From Sphingobacteriaceae bacterium (GTDB lineage Bacteria > Bacteroidota > Bacteroidia > Sphingobacteriales > Sphingobacteriaceae): 64,000 nucleotides of DNA. The DNA lies in contig CAHJWG010000001.1 of assembly GCA_903642215.1 (NCBI GenBank), positions 124,001-188,000 on the forward strand, read 5' to 3'. This document shows, in pieces, positions 43,426-53,204 of the stretch. How positions within the stretch are numbered: position 1 is the stretch's first letter; each line of letters opens with the position of its first letter. Made by a program: the position numbers and the translations under genes. The notes under the pieces were generated by a model. That model had not been told where the DNA came from. It was given only the letters and a program-made list of their open reading frames with translations, and did no database searches.

Positions 43426-43632
43426 TTATTTGGCAAGGTAAGCCAGGAAAGCATTCTTTTCTTCCAAAGATAAAATATCATCTTTAGCATTAGCATAAAT
43501 TGCTTGGACCAAAGCATTATCGTCTTCCTCTTCACTCACATCCAAAACTTCGACAGGTACATGCAATCGGTCAGCTAATTGCATAATATCCTTTTTTTGA
43601 GCTTCTGTCGTTATATCTAAAACAAGCTTCAT
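43426..43632 (-). CDS. Probable antitoxin partner of the RelE-like toxin
   Basis: 68 residues, strongly acidic: MKLVLDITTEAQKKDIMQLA, a SEEEDDNAL stretch and a helical C-terminus. No DNA-binding motif is evident, but small acidic proteins of this type precede RelE-like toxins throughout Bacteroidota. Assignment rests mainly on position. Confidence 0.65.
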   Translation of the reverse strand: MKLVLDITTEAQKKDIMQLADRLHVPVEVLDVSEEEDDNALVQAIYANAKDDILSLEEKNAFLAYLAK

Positions 43633-43771
43633 ATTAACAAATGTATGAAATTGGATTAGTTAATTACGACTTGTGTTTTGATACCTGAAATGCGGACAGT
43701 TACATTTTTTTTTGAATAAACTACAGGAAGAAAACATAACGGAAATTAGCAAGGCAACTGTAATAATTTGC

Positions 43772-44167
43772 TTATTTATGTTGAGATTGTATGGCATGTG
43801 CAGTTACTAAAATACTAAAAATACCCATTAAAGAACCCAGCAAATCGCAAAACAGATCGTTCCAATCGCCGCTGCGGTAGGTAAAAAATTTCCATTGTAA
43901 AAGCTCTATCGCTCCTCCAAAAAGAAACATCAATACAAAAACAGTTAAAAATACAGCTGCGGGAAAATGCGTTTTTGCCTGTTTACGGATTAAACCGTAA
44001 AAAGTAAGAACGGTAAGTACAAAAAATAATCCGGTGTGGGTAAGCTTATCAAACCCCCTGAAAAACAAATGCGAATTACCTGCTTTGCCTAAAGAAACGC
44101 AGCAAATAACTAAAATAAAAAAAGCCCAAATTAAACTCAGGCTTTGATATTTTAATAGTTTTTGCAT
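43772..44167 (-). CDS. VanZ-like family membrane protein
   Basis: 131 residues with four membrane segments; FDKLTHTGLFFVLT and AIELLQWKFFTYRSGDWNDLFCDLLGS (in parts) match the VanZ-like domain. It overlaps gcvH by one base and is the usual companion of gcvH near sprA in Bacteroidota. Function unknown. Confidence 0.88.
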   Translation of the reverse strand: MQKLLKYQSLSLIWAFFILVICCVSLGKAGNSHLFFRGFDKLTHTGLFFVLTVLTFYGLIRKQAKTHFPAAVFLTVFVLMFLFGGAIELLQWKFFTYRSGDWNDLFCDLLGSLMGIFSILVTAHAIQSQHK

Positions 44168-44547
44168 TAGGCGCCAACTAAAGATTTATAACTTTCGGCA
44201 GTTAAAAGCTCATCCAGTTCTGCTGTGTTTGAGATCAGAATTTTAACCATCCAGCCCTCGCCAAAAGGATCAGAATTAACCAGTTCGGGGTTTGTATTGA
44301 GTGTAGCATTAAACTCCAAAATTTCTCCGCTAACCGGCATAAACATGTCAGAAACTGTTTTTACAGCTTCAACAGTGCCAAAAATAGCTTCTTTAGCCAC
44401 CTGCTCTCCTACCGTATTAATGTCTATATAAACGATATCGCCCAGTTCATGCTGCGCAAAATCTGTAATGCCGATGTAAGCCGTTTCACCATCAACCTTA
44501 ACCCATTCATGATCTTTAGTATATTTTAATTCAGAAGGAAAATTCAT
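44167..44547 (-). CDS. gcvH: Glycine cleavage system H protein
   Basis: 126 residues. [12 protein letters not shown] at the start and the lipoyl-accepting Lys in [19 protein letters not shown] protein carries the aminomethyl group between the P, T and L proteins. A candidate -7 TATTTTTG lies on the - strand at 44564-44571, 16 bases before the ATG. Confidence 0.96.
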   Translation of the reverse strand: MNFPSELKYTKDHEWVKVDGETAYIGITDFAQHELGDIVYIDINTVGEQVAKEAIFGTVEAVKTVSDMFMPVSGEILEFNATLNTNPELVNSDPFGEGWMVKILISNTAELDELLTAESYKSLVGA

Positions 44548-44635
44548 GTTGCTGTTTTTTTCTCAAAAATAATAAAAACGAGATTAGAAACTGAAGCTTA
44601 AACCGAATAGTAAAAATTATTTGTTTAAAATAACA

Positions 44636-44650
44636 GATGCTTCTTTTATG
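44636..44650 (-). repeat. Dispersed motif A copy in the gcvH/porin-like gap
   Basis: GATGCTTCTTTTATG followed by GCATAAAAAA. Lies between the divergent gcvH and outer-membrane protein genes; the rest of this 283-base gap is AT-rich without other clear features. Confidence 0.75.
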
Positions 44651-44830
44651 GCATAAAAAATCAAATCAAGATTTTTATCCTTACTTTTTGAAGATCAGAA
44701 AGTTAGGATTTCAGCTTTCCCTTAAAACTCATCAAAATAACATTACTACATAACAAATACATAAAAATTAAAACTTTAACTTTTAAAGTATTGTTATAAA
44801 GCCATGGTTAAATTATATAAAACTACTACA

Positions 44831-45409
44831 ATGAAAAAAATTACATTAGCAGCATTTGCATTATTCGGACTTATCTTTTCGGCAAAAGCACAAATCCAAA
44901 AAGGTAATGTTTTAATCGGAAGCGATCTTGCAAATTTAAATTTAGGATTAAATAGCCCGACAAGTTTTTCTGGTACAATTGCTCCAAAAGCAGCTTGGTT
45001 TATCCAAAATAATGTTGCTTTAGGTGCATATGCAAACTTGGGTATCGCCACAGTAAAAGGAAACGGATCTGATTTTACTTATGGCGTTGGTGCTTTAGGC
45101 AGAATTTATGCTGGCGGCGGTAATGAAATTATCAGACACGGACGTGTTTTTGGTGAAGCTAATATTGGCATTAACGGACAAAATTTAAGTCAAAACGGCG
45201 GATCTACCACTGGTTTAGGTTTTGGTGTAGGCCCAGGTTTTGCTTATTTTATCACCCCAAGTATCGGTTTGGAAACTTTGATAAAATATAATGGTATTGT
45301 TGGTTTCGGAAGCAGCCCGTTTGCAAACAATGTAGCTTTAAACTTTGGTTTCCAGGTTTATTTGCCGGGAAGAGCAACAGCAAACAAAGTTAGAAATGAT
45401 GTTAGATAG
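44831..45409 (+). CDS. Outer-membrane beta-barrel protein
   Basis: 192 residues from ATG 44831. Signal peptide MKKITLAAFALFGLIFSAKA with cleavage before QIQK. The mature part is a run of Gly-rich amphipathic strands (LGAYANLGIATV, GLGFGVGPGFAYFI, LNFGFQVYLPG), typical of small barrels of the OmpW/PorT-like type. Not assigned to a specific family. Confidence 0.8.
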   Translation: MKKITLAAFALFGLIFSAKAQIQKGNVLIGSDLANLNLGLNSPTSFSGTIAPKAAWFIQNNVALGAYANLGIATVKGNGSDFTYGVGALGRIYAGGGNEIIRHGRVFGEANIGINGQNLSQNGGSTTGLGFGVGPGFAYFITPSIGLETLIKYNGIVGFGSSPFANNVALNFGFQVYLPGRATANKVRNDVR

Positions 45410-45428
45410 TTGAACTACTAACAAGATC

Positions 45429-45462
45429 AAAAAAAGCATGCTAAAAATAGCATGCTTTTTTT
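45429..45462. terminator. Bidirectional terminator between the barrel gene and sprA
   Basis: A 14-bp stem built on AAGCATGCTA / TAGCATGCTT with A and T runs and a 4-base loop, between convergent genes. It is followed by the palindrome CCTAAATTTTAGG (45466-45478), which equals the left flank of some motif A copies. Confidence 0.9.
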
Positions 45463-45482
45463 ATGCCCTAAATTTTAGGTTT

Positions 45483-48400
45483 TTATTGGAAAAGCAATTT
45501 CAGATTCACCCCAAAATTGGTAAATGCGGTGTTAAAAGATTGAGAGGTATAAGGTTTGGTGATGTTAGAATCGTAAAATAACTGCATGTTAAACCGCTGA
45601 TTAATCACATAATTAACAGACGGACGTACCGTAATATTTTTTGCACCGGAAGAAATATCTGCTTCTTGCACATCCGGACGATAAATTAACGTTTTGTTGT
45701 CTGTTAAAGCGAAATCAAGCTTAAATGTCATATCGTTTTTTAACTGCAGACTTTGAAACAAGCCGAAAGGAAAACGGAATCGGTTGGTATGATAGCCAAA
45801 GCCGAACACAATATTACTTTCGTTCTGCTGTGTTAACTGGCTGTTTAACAAGCTTAAACTTAGCGCACGGCTTTTTCGATATTCAAAATTACCGGTCATA
45901 CTGTTTTTAAAACGGACATCAAAACCAAGCAAAGGCACAAACTGCTCAAAAATGGTAATTTGCGAATACTGGTATAAAGGCAAAAAATCATTGTTTGCAT
46001 CGCGCACATTAACCGAACCATTTGCTTCTGTGTATCGAAGCAGCGTATTAAAACCGCTTACGCTGTAAGTAGAACGATAGCCGTGGCGAAAATCAACAGA
46101 TTCAAAAAACTCTGCTAAAAAAGGTATTTTACTTAAACCATTGTAAGTAATTTGCCAGTTAGGGATCGGTATTTTAGGGAAACCGCTTAACGAGGTACTG
46201 CCTGCATCTTTACCTGCATAAGCTGCCAAAAACGCCGGCACCAGCACATCCTGATCATTTGCACCATAACCATCTGTATAACCATTGGTTATTGTTCTGG
46301 TTGAATTTGGGTTTTGCCTGCCCAAGCGCTGTGAAATAACAGTCCGGTTATCTAAAAACTTCTGAAAAACAGATGAATTATTATTGATACCGGAAGCTTT
46401 TGAAAAAGCAGTTGGCAGCGTAAAATAAGACACACTGTAATCTCCGCTGGTAATCGGACTTAAATTTTCAATCTCGTTTGTAAGTGCTGAGTATTTAAAG
46501 TTGGTTTGATAATTTGAATTTCGGGTACGAAATGCAGATAATTCTATCCTTAAATCCGGAATTGGTTCTATTACGCCGCGCAGGTGCATATCCTCATTCA
46601 GTGTTTTGGTAAACAACTGGTTCTGCAAAGAATCGGTAGAAATCCAGCCGTTTGAAATTGCCTTGCTGCGAATATCAGCCTGGCTTCCCAGTAAAAACCC
46701 GATCCCGGGCGCATTGTAATTTAAATCTTCCCCAAAAAACTTTGTTTTAGGTAAATAGCCCGGTAAAAAAGTTCCTTCTGTTTTGGTATAAGTTCCGCTT
46801 ACACTTTTTACACTGGTTAAAATTTGTAAGAATAAATTCCCTAAACCGCTGCCTTGGTTTGCATCGTTTGCTTTCCGCAATACCGGGATTTTATTATACA
46901 AACCAATAAAGTTTAAAACAGGGTTAAGCTGAATAGTGCGTGAATTTAATATCGTATTACCAACATTTAAGGAAGGGTCATTTAAAGAAAACTCTGCCTG
47001 CGAGTTCCAGGTAAATTGTGTGCTGTAACGAACCGTCATATTTGTCCAGTCCAAACCCGGAATTTTGTTAATTGGTGTATTGTAATTAAAGGTGATCGTA
47101 TGATTATAATTAACAGTACGGCCCAACTTTTTCAGATTATTCCATAAAGTATCCTGTTTTAAACCATTTATACGGCCGGTTGGCTCGTCGATTACCCCTA
47201 AATTGGTGGCATCAAAATCCATCTGCAAGGATTTTGTTAAATTCCAGCCGATACCATAAACGCGCTGGATCAAAAAATTCTTGTTAAAAGTAGTAGGTAT
47301 CGCGATAAAGTTTTCCGGGTCGTTGTTCCGCAAAGTATTTTCAGAATAAAAACGGTTCAGGCTGATGTTGAAGTTTAACCGGGAAGGCAGCAAGCTAAAG
47401 TTTATATCCTTCAACAATTTAAGCATGTTACTTTTGATCACCTTTTGGAAAGGATTATAAAACCTGGGCGTATTGTTATAAACGTAGTTTAAACTGCCCA
47501 GATAAGTTTTTTGGAAAGCATTTTCAGTTACAAAATCATGATGCGTATATTCGTTATAAACGTAAGTGGCACTCAGGTTCTCTACATCCCAAATGTGGTT
47601 TTTCGCTTTCGGATCGGTTTTTACTTTACGAACATTGGTTAAGTTGATGCTTTTTCTAACAGTATAATCTTCAACTACGTTTAAAAGTGAATCTTTTTTA
47701 GCTGAAGGAAGTGCGGCCAATTCACTTTTTAATTCAATATCCGGGGAAATCGGATCAAATTCCGGCACGCTTTTCTGGTTAGAATAATTAACGTAAACCG
47801 GTATTTTGATACCTGATTTAGTAGGGAAAAACTTACCTAATTCTACATTGGCAGAAACATCCATTGATTGATCATCACTTTTGCTGCGTTCGCTTAATTT
47901 AGAATCGAGCGCGCCAAAACCAACCGTGCTTTTAGTACCCGAAACTGTAACATCCGCAAAATCTGCAAGCTTGGCGTTAAAATGGCCGGTAACTGCAAAT
48001 CCGCCTTTATCATCAAAATCGGTTAAACGCAATTCGTTAAACCAAACGATAGCCGTTTTATCCAATCCGTCATCTTTAGTCGAATTTCCTTTATACGGAT
48101 TGCGCACGCCCAGCATTATTGTTCTCAGCTTGCTTAAATCCGGCTGGCCTTTTATCGTAATTTTATTTGCACCATCCGTAAAAGTAAACGGAACGGTTAA
48201 CGGCCATGATACTCCGTTTAGCAGTGCATTATTACGGGCTACTTTTGCGCGCGTTAATAAGGATAACTGCAAATCCATCCGGTTTGATACCGGCCAAATA
48301 CCTTCCGGATCCTTCGTGCCGGAATTAGTTACCTGTAAAGGAATTTCGTATTCGTAATAATTACTGATATAATCCGCACCTAAACGTACAAAAGCACTTA

Positions 48401-51400
48401 CATCACCGTTTTGCAGCTGCGTTCCTTCGGCGTGGATAAACATTTCCAGCTGCTTGTACCGTCGTAAATCATTATAAAAAGTTTTAAAAGTAGCTTTAGA
48501 ATAACCATCGCGCAAGTTTGCTACGTTTACCTGTAAAGCCTGCTCGTTTAAATAAGTAATGGTTGTAGTATTATTGTAATCGCGCTGGCGCTCAATACCC
48601 GGCGGCACCACGTAAGGAATCGGGTTTCGGTTTCCGTTTTCTTCAATATTTACGGTGCCTACATTAATGGTAGAATTATCCAGGGAAGGATTTATGATGG
48701 CCGGATCTGCAATAACATTTGTGATACTGTTTTCTGTATTGAAAGCGCGCCATTCGCCCCGAACCAGTTGTAAGCGTGCAAAACGAAGTACAGAAGTATC
48801 GGCAAAATTTGTCATGAACATCCGGATAAAGCGGATGGATTTAAAATCCTGAATGTTGCCAACTTTTGTTTGATAATCGATAATGGGTACACGAAACTGA
48901 TACCAGGTAGCCGTTTGCGTTAACCCGTTAGCCAGTTTAACCTGCGAAACAACTTTATCTGTAATAAAATTCTGGCCTATATTTAAATCCTGCGGGCGGA
49001 TAGAAACTTTATATTGAAAATATTCGTCCGCCTGGCTCATATTATTATCGCGGTTAATATCTTCTCCGTCCGGCAATGAGGTAGAAGCAGAATTATCCAG
49101 GCCGAGTTCTGCCTGCGATTGCTGCGTAGTTCTGGAGTTTCCTTCCGTACCGTTATACTGACTGTAACGTTTTAAAACCCCGGCATTTGCTTCATCAAAC
49201 TGTGCACCTTTAAAATACAGGTAATTATCAGAAGACGGATCGTTATTAATTTGTGAAGTGGCAGTTCCGGTTAACTGTCCTTTTATTTGCTGGATAAAAG
49301 GAGCATACTTAACTCGTTCATCTGCGTCATTTAAACCATCCAAACCGATATCCTGTATAGTCCTGGAACCAGAATTACTATCAAAAGATTGTACAACGGG
49401 TTGTATTTTAGGGATTCGGCCCCAAACGGTTTCATCAACTTTAGTTAAATCACCGTCTGCCGGCAAACCGTTTTCCAGGCTTTTTCTTCCGTCTTTTAAA
49501 ATATCTTCGGAGATACTGCCAAGATTAAAATACAAATCGCCGCCGGTAGAAGATCTTTTATTGATGAAAGGATCTAAAACCCAAAACTCAATATACTGCA
49601 CATTGAGCGATTCAAAATCGTTACTTTCCAATTTTCTGAAAATTCCGCCCCAGCGCGTTCTCGGATTTTGCAAGGTTCCGTCCTGGTTAATGCCGGTAGT
49701 CGAATAGTTATAAGGGCCGCGAACAGTAGGATAAAAAGATAAATCAAGCGTTGGTAAACTTAAAGCCTGGCCGGTGATGCTTTGTTTATAAGGGAAAACT
49801 TCTTGCTCCAATACTTCACGTACGTAAGGATTGGAGAGTTCATTTTTAACATCCGGAAGCGGCGGTGCCAATGAGTTAGACCGATTGTAAAAAATCGGAT
49901 CGATATTATAAAATGCTAAACGCGAACGGTTGTAGCCATAAGCGAGATCATTGCTTAACGATGCCTCCGGGAATAATTGCGGCGTTCCGGATAATTGCCA
50001 GTTAACTGCACTTTTTAAATCGATGATGGAATTACTGTTTTCAAAATCATCCAGGTAAGACGTTCCGTTTTTTGCGCCTGCAAAATTGATGGCTGATGAA
50101 TGCCCGGCAATCAGCTGTGCAAATTCTCCCCGAAAATTAACGGATGAAGGCACTTTAGTAGAAATAAAAGGAAGCTTATCAACCAGCTTAGTCAAAAACC
50201 TGGATTGCGAACTGTAATTGGCATCAAACCCATAGATGGTGTTAGAAACCGGTTCATCGCCAATATTTATTTTCTGTGTTAAAGGCTGCTCGGTTAAGTG
50301 CATAACTGTAGCACCGAGATTTAACTTGTTGCTGGCTTTATAATCAAACCGGGAACCATACAAAGATTTTTGCTGTACGCCGTATAAAGCATTATTTTCC
50401 AGCTTGATGTTAATCGGTTGGCCGGAAGTAAGCAGTGCAGTATTGATAATCCTGATCCGGCCGATACTGTAATCAACTGTATAATCACTTCCTTCTGTTA
50501 AAATAGTTGAACCGGCCGTAACCACAACTGATCCTGCCGGAATATTGATCGCATTTAACTGAAACTCTGAACCTGCCTTGGCCGAGTAAGTTCCTTTAAT
50601 GGCAAATCTGTTTAATGCCGGGAAAAATTGTTGTGCAATTGTTTTAACCGAATCATACAAGGGCTGGTAAACATACCGGCTAATCAAATCCTGTTCGGTA
50701 ACCGGATTAAACTGCTTTTGCAGATCAGAACCAAATGGTTCTAAAACCGGGAAAGTAATCCTTCCGTTTTCCGGATCAATCGTAATACGGTCTAAAAAGT
50801 CAAAATACCCATCCGGGTTTTTTGCATTTTGCTGATCCAGGTTATCCAGCCCGGTCAGTTGCAGCCACAACTTACTTTTTGTTCGCTGCCCTTCGCCCAT
50901 AATAAGTTTTTCGATGTTGGATTTATCATCCAAACGGGTAACAGCAAGTCTGAAATCCGACGAACTGATCTGATAAGCACCCAAACTATAAATATTTTTC
51001 ATCATCAGTTTCCAGGTTGGCAAACTGGTTTTAAGCAATTCGTTTTTCAGCAATTTGGTGTACAAAACCTTTGGTGTTGCTGCATCAACCTTTACATCTG
51101 TAGAAAATTCTCCTACCTGATACTCGGTGCCGTTATAAGTGTAACGATAGGCAACCGCTAAAACTTCATCGTTATTTAAGGCATAATTTAAAGAGATATA
51201 ACCTAATTGCGGATGCAGTACAAACTCCCTGTCGGTTAGTTTACGGGCATAAGTTAATTTGGCAAAGTTATCTGTACTGCCGGATGCCTGGAAATAAGTT
51301 GCGATATCATTAGCTGTGGTGAGCCTTGCATTTGCCGGTAAGTTTTGCAGTAAAGAGTTGGATTGCGTGGTAAAACCCGGACCGGCAAAACCGGCAGGCA

Positions 51401-52538
51401 AAGCTGAAAATCCTGTTCCGCCGCGAATCAAAGAAGTATTGTAAGGTGCATTTTCACCTAAATCCAGAAACGCCAGTATATCTCTGGAATCTGTAGTAGT
51501 GTTACTTCTGTTGGTTACCCAAACTTCAATTTTGGTAATGGTAATATTAGAACTGATGATCGGAATATTGGCCAGTGCTTTATCGTAATTATTCCGGAAG
51601 TATTGTGACAAAAAGTAGTGGCGGTTTACTTCATAATCAGAAGCAGATAAATTAATGGTTCCCTGCTGCGCGCCGTTTGTAATGGTTAACTGCTGTGTTT
51701 GCGAACGCTGCTGAGAAAAAATACTGGTTACGTTTAACTTGCCAAACTGCAGCTTCGTTTTGATACCGAATAAAGCCTGGCTCCCGCTAATCAGTGAAGT
51801 TGGCAGAGGCATACTTACCGTTCCGGCTTCTATTTTCTGGATAATCTCATCCGGTTTACCGGTATAATCCAGCTTTAACTGGTTTTCAAACTGAAACTGT
51901 GCTTCAGTATTGTAATTGGTAGAAATTTTGAGCTTGTCGCCAATTGAACCGGTAACGTTCATTTGGATACGCTGATCAAAATTAAAGCTTCCCTGGTTAC
52001 GCTGGCGTGTATTGTAAAGCGGATTTTCGTTTTTATTCAGCTGGCCGGCAAAGATTACTTCTGCCGATCCCTGCGGACGAATGTCAATATTTTCACTGCC
52101 GAAAATTTTTGCAAAAGTTTGACTTCTGATTTTAATTTGCGGGATAAAACCTTGTTGCTGAGAATCCTGCGCATACTTGTCAGAAAGCTGTTTCCAGTTT
52201 TCCTTAATTTCGTTGTTCTGCTTTAATTGCAGATACTCTGTGTAAGTAAGGTAACGCTGCGGCCGGTAGAGGAAGTTACCTACCTTTTCTGATAAAATAT
52301 AACGGTTAGTTGCCGCATCATATTCTACCGTCCTAACCAGATTTGGAGGATCCGGAAGTAAAAAACCCCTTCTTAATTGCTGGCTTCGGGATTCTTTACC
52401 GGCAACAGGTGTTTGGGTTTTTACAGTATCGTTTTTAGAAGAATTTGTTGTTGCCTGCTGACCATAAATCTTTTTATTACAGCAAACCGCTACAATAAAA
52501 CACATCCCACACAGCACTTTTCTGGTCAATAATTTCAC
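45483..52538 (-). CDS. sprA: SprA, type IX secretion translocon / gliding motility protein
   Basis: 2351 residues, the usual SprA size. SprA forms the very large outer-membrane beta-barrel translocon of the type IX secretion system, which exports proteins with C-terminal sorting domains and supports gliding in related organisms. An N-terminal signal region is followed by YGQQ, then LLPDPPNLVRTVEYDAATNRY, repeated barrel strands, and a final NTAFTNFGVNLKLLFQ. It starts at GTG 52538. Gene order maeB-ruvA-sprA-gcvH is as in other Bacteroidota. No exact motif A copy is in its 7 kb; one motif B core is at 45899-45909. Confidence 0.96.
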   Translation of the reverse strand: MKLLTRKVLCGMCFIVAVCCNKKIYGQQATTNSSKNDTVKTQTPVAGKESRSQQLRRGFLLPDPPNLVRTVEYDAATNRYILSEKVGNFLYRPQRYLTYTEYLQLKQNNEIKENWKQLSDKYAQDSQQQGFIPQIKIRSQTFAKIFGSENIDIRPQGSAEVIFAGQLNKNENPLYNTRQRNQGSFNFDQRIQMNVTGSIGDKLKISTNYNTEAQFQFENQLKLDYTGKPDEIIQKIEAGTVSMPLPTSLISGSQALFGIKTKLQFGKLNVTSIFSQQRSQTQQLTITNGAQQGTINLSASDYEVNRHYFLSQYFRNNYDKALANIPIISSNITITKIEVWVTNRSNTTTDSRDILAFLDLGENAPYNTSLIRGGTGFSALPAGFAGPGFTTQSNSLLQNLPANARLTTANDIATYFQASGSTDNFAKLTYARKLTDREFVLHPQLGYISLNYALNNDEVLAVAYRYTYNGTEYQVGEFSTDVKVDAATPKVLYTKLLKNELLKTSLPTWKLMMKNIYSLGAYQISSSDFRLAVTRLDDKSNIEKLIMGEGQRTKSKLWLQLTGLDNLDQQNAKNPDGYFDFLDRITIDPENGRITFPVLEPFGSDLQKQFNPVTEQDLISRYVYQPLYDSVKTIAQQFFPALNRFAIKGTYSAKAGSEFQLNAINIPAGSVVVTAGSTILTEGSDYTVDYSIGRIRIINTALLTSGQPINIKLENNALYGVQQKSLYGSRFDYKASNKLNLGATVMHLTEQPLTQKINIGDEPVSNTIYGFDANYSSQSRFLTKLVDKLPFISTKVPSSVNFRGEFAQLIAGHSSAINFAGAKNGTSYLDDFENSNSIIDLKSAVNWQLSGTPQLFPEASLSNDLAYGYNRSRLAFYNIDPIFYNRSNSLAPPLPDVKNELSNPYVREVLEQEVFPYKQSITGQALSLPTLDLSFYPTVRGPYNYSTTGINQDGTLQNPRTRWGGIFRKLESNDFESLNVQYIEFWVLDPFINKRSSTGGDLYFNLGSISEDILKDGRKSLENGLPADGDLTKVDETVWGRIPKIQPVVQSFDSNSGSRTIQDIGLDGLNDADERVKYAPFIQQIKGQLTGTATSQINNDPSSDNYLYFKGAQFDEANAGVLKRYSQYNGTEGNSRTTQQSQAELGLDNSASTSLPDGEDINRDNNMSQADEYFQYKVSIRPQDLNIGQNFITDKVVSQVKLANGLTQTATWYQFRVPIIDYQTKVGNIQDFKSIRFIRMFMTNFADTSVLRFARLQLVRGEWRAFNTENSITNVIADPAIINPSLDNSTINVGTVNIEENGNRNPIPYVVPPGIERQRDYNNTTTITYLNEQALQVNVANLRDGYSKATFKTFYNDLRRYKQLEMFIHAEGTQLQNGDVSAFVRLGADYISNYYEYEIPLQVTNSGTKDPEGIWPVSNRMDLQLSLLTRAKVARNNALLNGVSWPLTVPFTFTDGANKITIKGQPDLSKLRTIMLGVRNPYKGNSTKDDGLDKTAIVWFNELRLTDFDDKGGFAVTGHFNAKLADFADVTVSGTKSTVGFGALDSKLSERSKSDDQSMDVSANVELGKFFPTKSGIKIPVYVNYSNQKSVPEFDPISPDIELKSELAALPSAKKDSLLNVVEDYTVRKSINLTNVRKVKTDPKAKNHIWDVENLSATYVYNEYTHHDFVTENAFQKTYLGSLNYVYNNTPRFYNPFQKVIKSNMLKLLKDINFSLLPSRLNFNISLNRFYSENTLRNNDPENFIAIPTTFNKNFLIQRVYGIGWNLTKSLQMDFDATNLGVIDEPTGRINGLKQDTLWNNLKKLGRTVNYNHTITFNYNTPINKIPGLDWTNMTVRYSTQFTWNSQAEFSLNDPSLNVGNTILNSRTIQLNPVLNFIGLYNKIPVLRKANDANQGSGLGNLFLQILTSVKSVSGTYTKTEGTFLPGYLPKTKFFGEDLNYNAPGIGFLLGSQADIRSKAISNGWISTDSLQNQLFTKTLNEDMHLRGVIEPIPDLRIELSAFRTRNSNYQTNFKYSALTNEIENLSPITSGDYSVSYFTLPTAFSKASGINNNSSVFQKFLDNRTVISQRLGRQNPNSTRTITNGYTDGYGANDQDVLVPAFLAAYAGKDAGSTSLSGFPKIPIPNWQITYNGLSKIPFLAEFFESVDFRHGYRSTYSVSGFNTLLRYTEANGSVNVRDANNDFLPLYQYSQITIFEQFVPLLGFDVRFKNSMTGNFEYRKSRALSLSLLNSQLTQQNESNIVFGFGYHTNRFRFPFGLFQSLQLKNDMTFKLDFALTDNKTLIYRPDVQEADISSGAKNITVRPSVNYVINQRFNMQLFYDSNITKPYTSQSFNTAFTNFGVNLKLLFQ
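45897..45911 (-). repeat. Motif B core inside sprA
   Basis: Exact 11-bp core 45899-45909; the outer bases diverge. Confidence 0.5.
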
Positions 52539-52563
52539 CTGTTAAGCAAAAAAAGTATCGTAA

Positions 52564-53151
52564 TTATAAATTTTTCAACGCTATTTTTATCAATTTTTCT
52601 ACTGTTAAGTCTTCTTCTTCCTTTTTTACAATCTGATCGATCATTTTTTCTGCGGCAATTTTTGCAAAACCCAGCATCACCAGCGCAGATAAAGCTTCTT
52701 CTTTAACGGTATGGTTTACAGGAACTGAAATTAAAGAATCCGGCCCTTCTTTTTTTAATTTATCCTGTAACTCCAAAACTATTCTTTGAGCTGATTTCGG
52801 CCCGATCCCCTTAATCCGCTGTATCAAAGGCACATCTCCTTTTATAATAGCTTGCTGTATTTCCGCAGGTGTAATCGAAGAAAGGATCATTCTGCCGGTG
52901 TTCGGCCCGATTCCTGATACGGATATCAAGTGTAAAAATAACCTTCTTTCGCCTTCATCTGCAAATCCGTACAGCGTATGTGCGTCTTCTTTTACGTGAA
53001 GCCATACAAAGAGTTTACAAATATTTTCGTTTGCCGAAAGTGCAGAATAAGTATTTAAGGATATATTTAGGTGATAGCCAACGCCGCCGGCATCAATTAC
53101 AACATAAGCCGGGCACTTAAAAGCAAGTTTACCACTTATATAATCGTACAT
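52564..53151 (-). CDS. ruvA: Holliday junction DNA helicase subunit RuvA
   Basis: 195 residues: N-terminal OB fold, the two helix-hairpin-helix motifs (LISVSGIGPNTGRMIL and IKGIGPKSAQRIVLEL), and a C-terminal RuvB-binding three-helix domain (EALSALVMLGFAKIAAEKM). RuvA binds the four-way junction; ruvC lies 28 kb away. It starts at ATG 53151, between maeB and sprA. Confidence 0.97.
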   Translation of the reverse strand: MYDYISGKLAFKCPAYVVIDAGGVGYHLNISLNTYSALSANENICKLFVWLHVKEDAHTLYGFADEGERRLFLHLISVSGIGPNTGRMILSSITPAEIQQAIIKGDVPLIQRIKGIGPKSAQRIVLELQDKLKKEGPDSLISVPVNHTVKEEALSALVMLGFAKIAAEKMIDQIVKKEEEDLTVEKLIKIALKNL

Positions 53152-53189
53152 CTGCCGGTGTTTTTGTTGGTTGTTTTAATTTTATTGCC

Positions 53190-53204
53190 GATACTGTTTT
53201 TATC
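53190..53204 (-). repeat. Dispersed motif B copy at the maeB stop codon
   Basis: Exact GATACTGTTTTTATC overlapping the 3' end of maeB (ends 53200). Confidence 0.7.

Noticed and set aside
45725..52226. Several + strand frames within sprA
   Set aside because: All are antisense shadows with no family features or start context.
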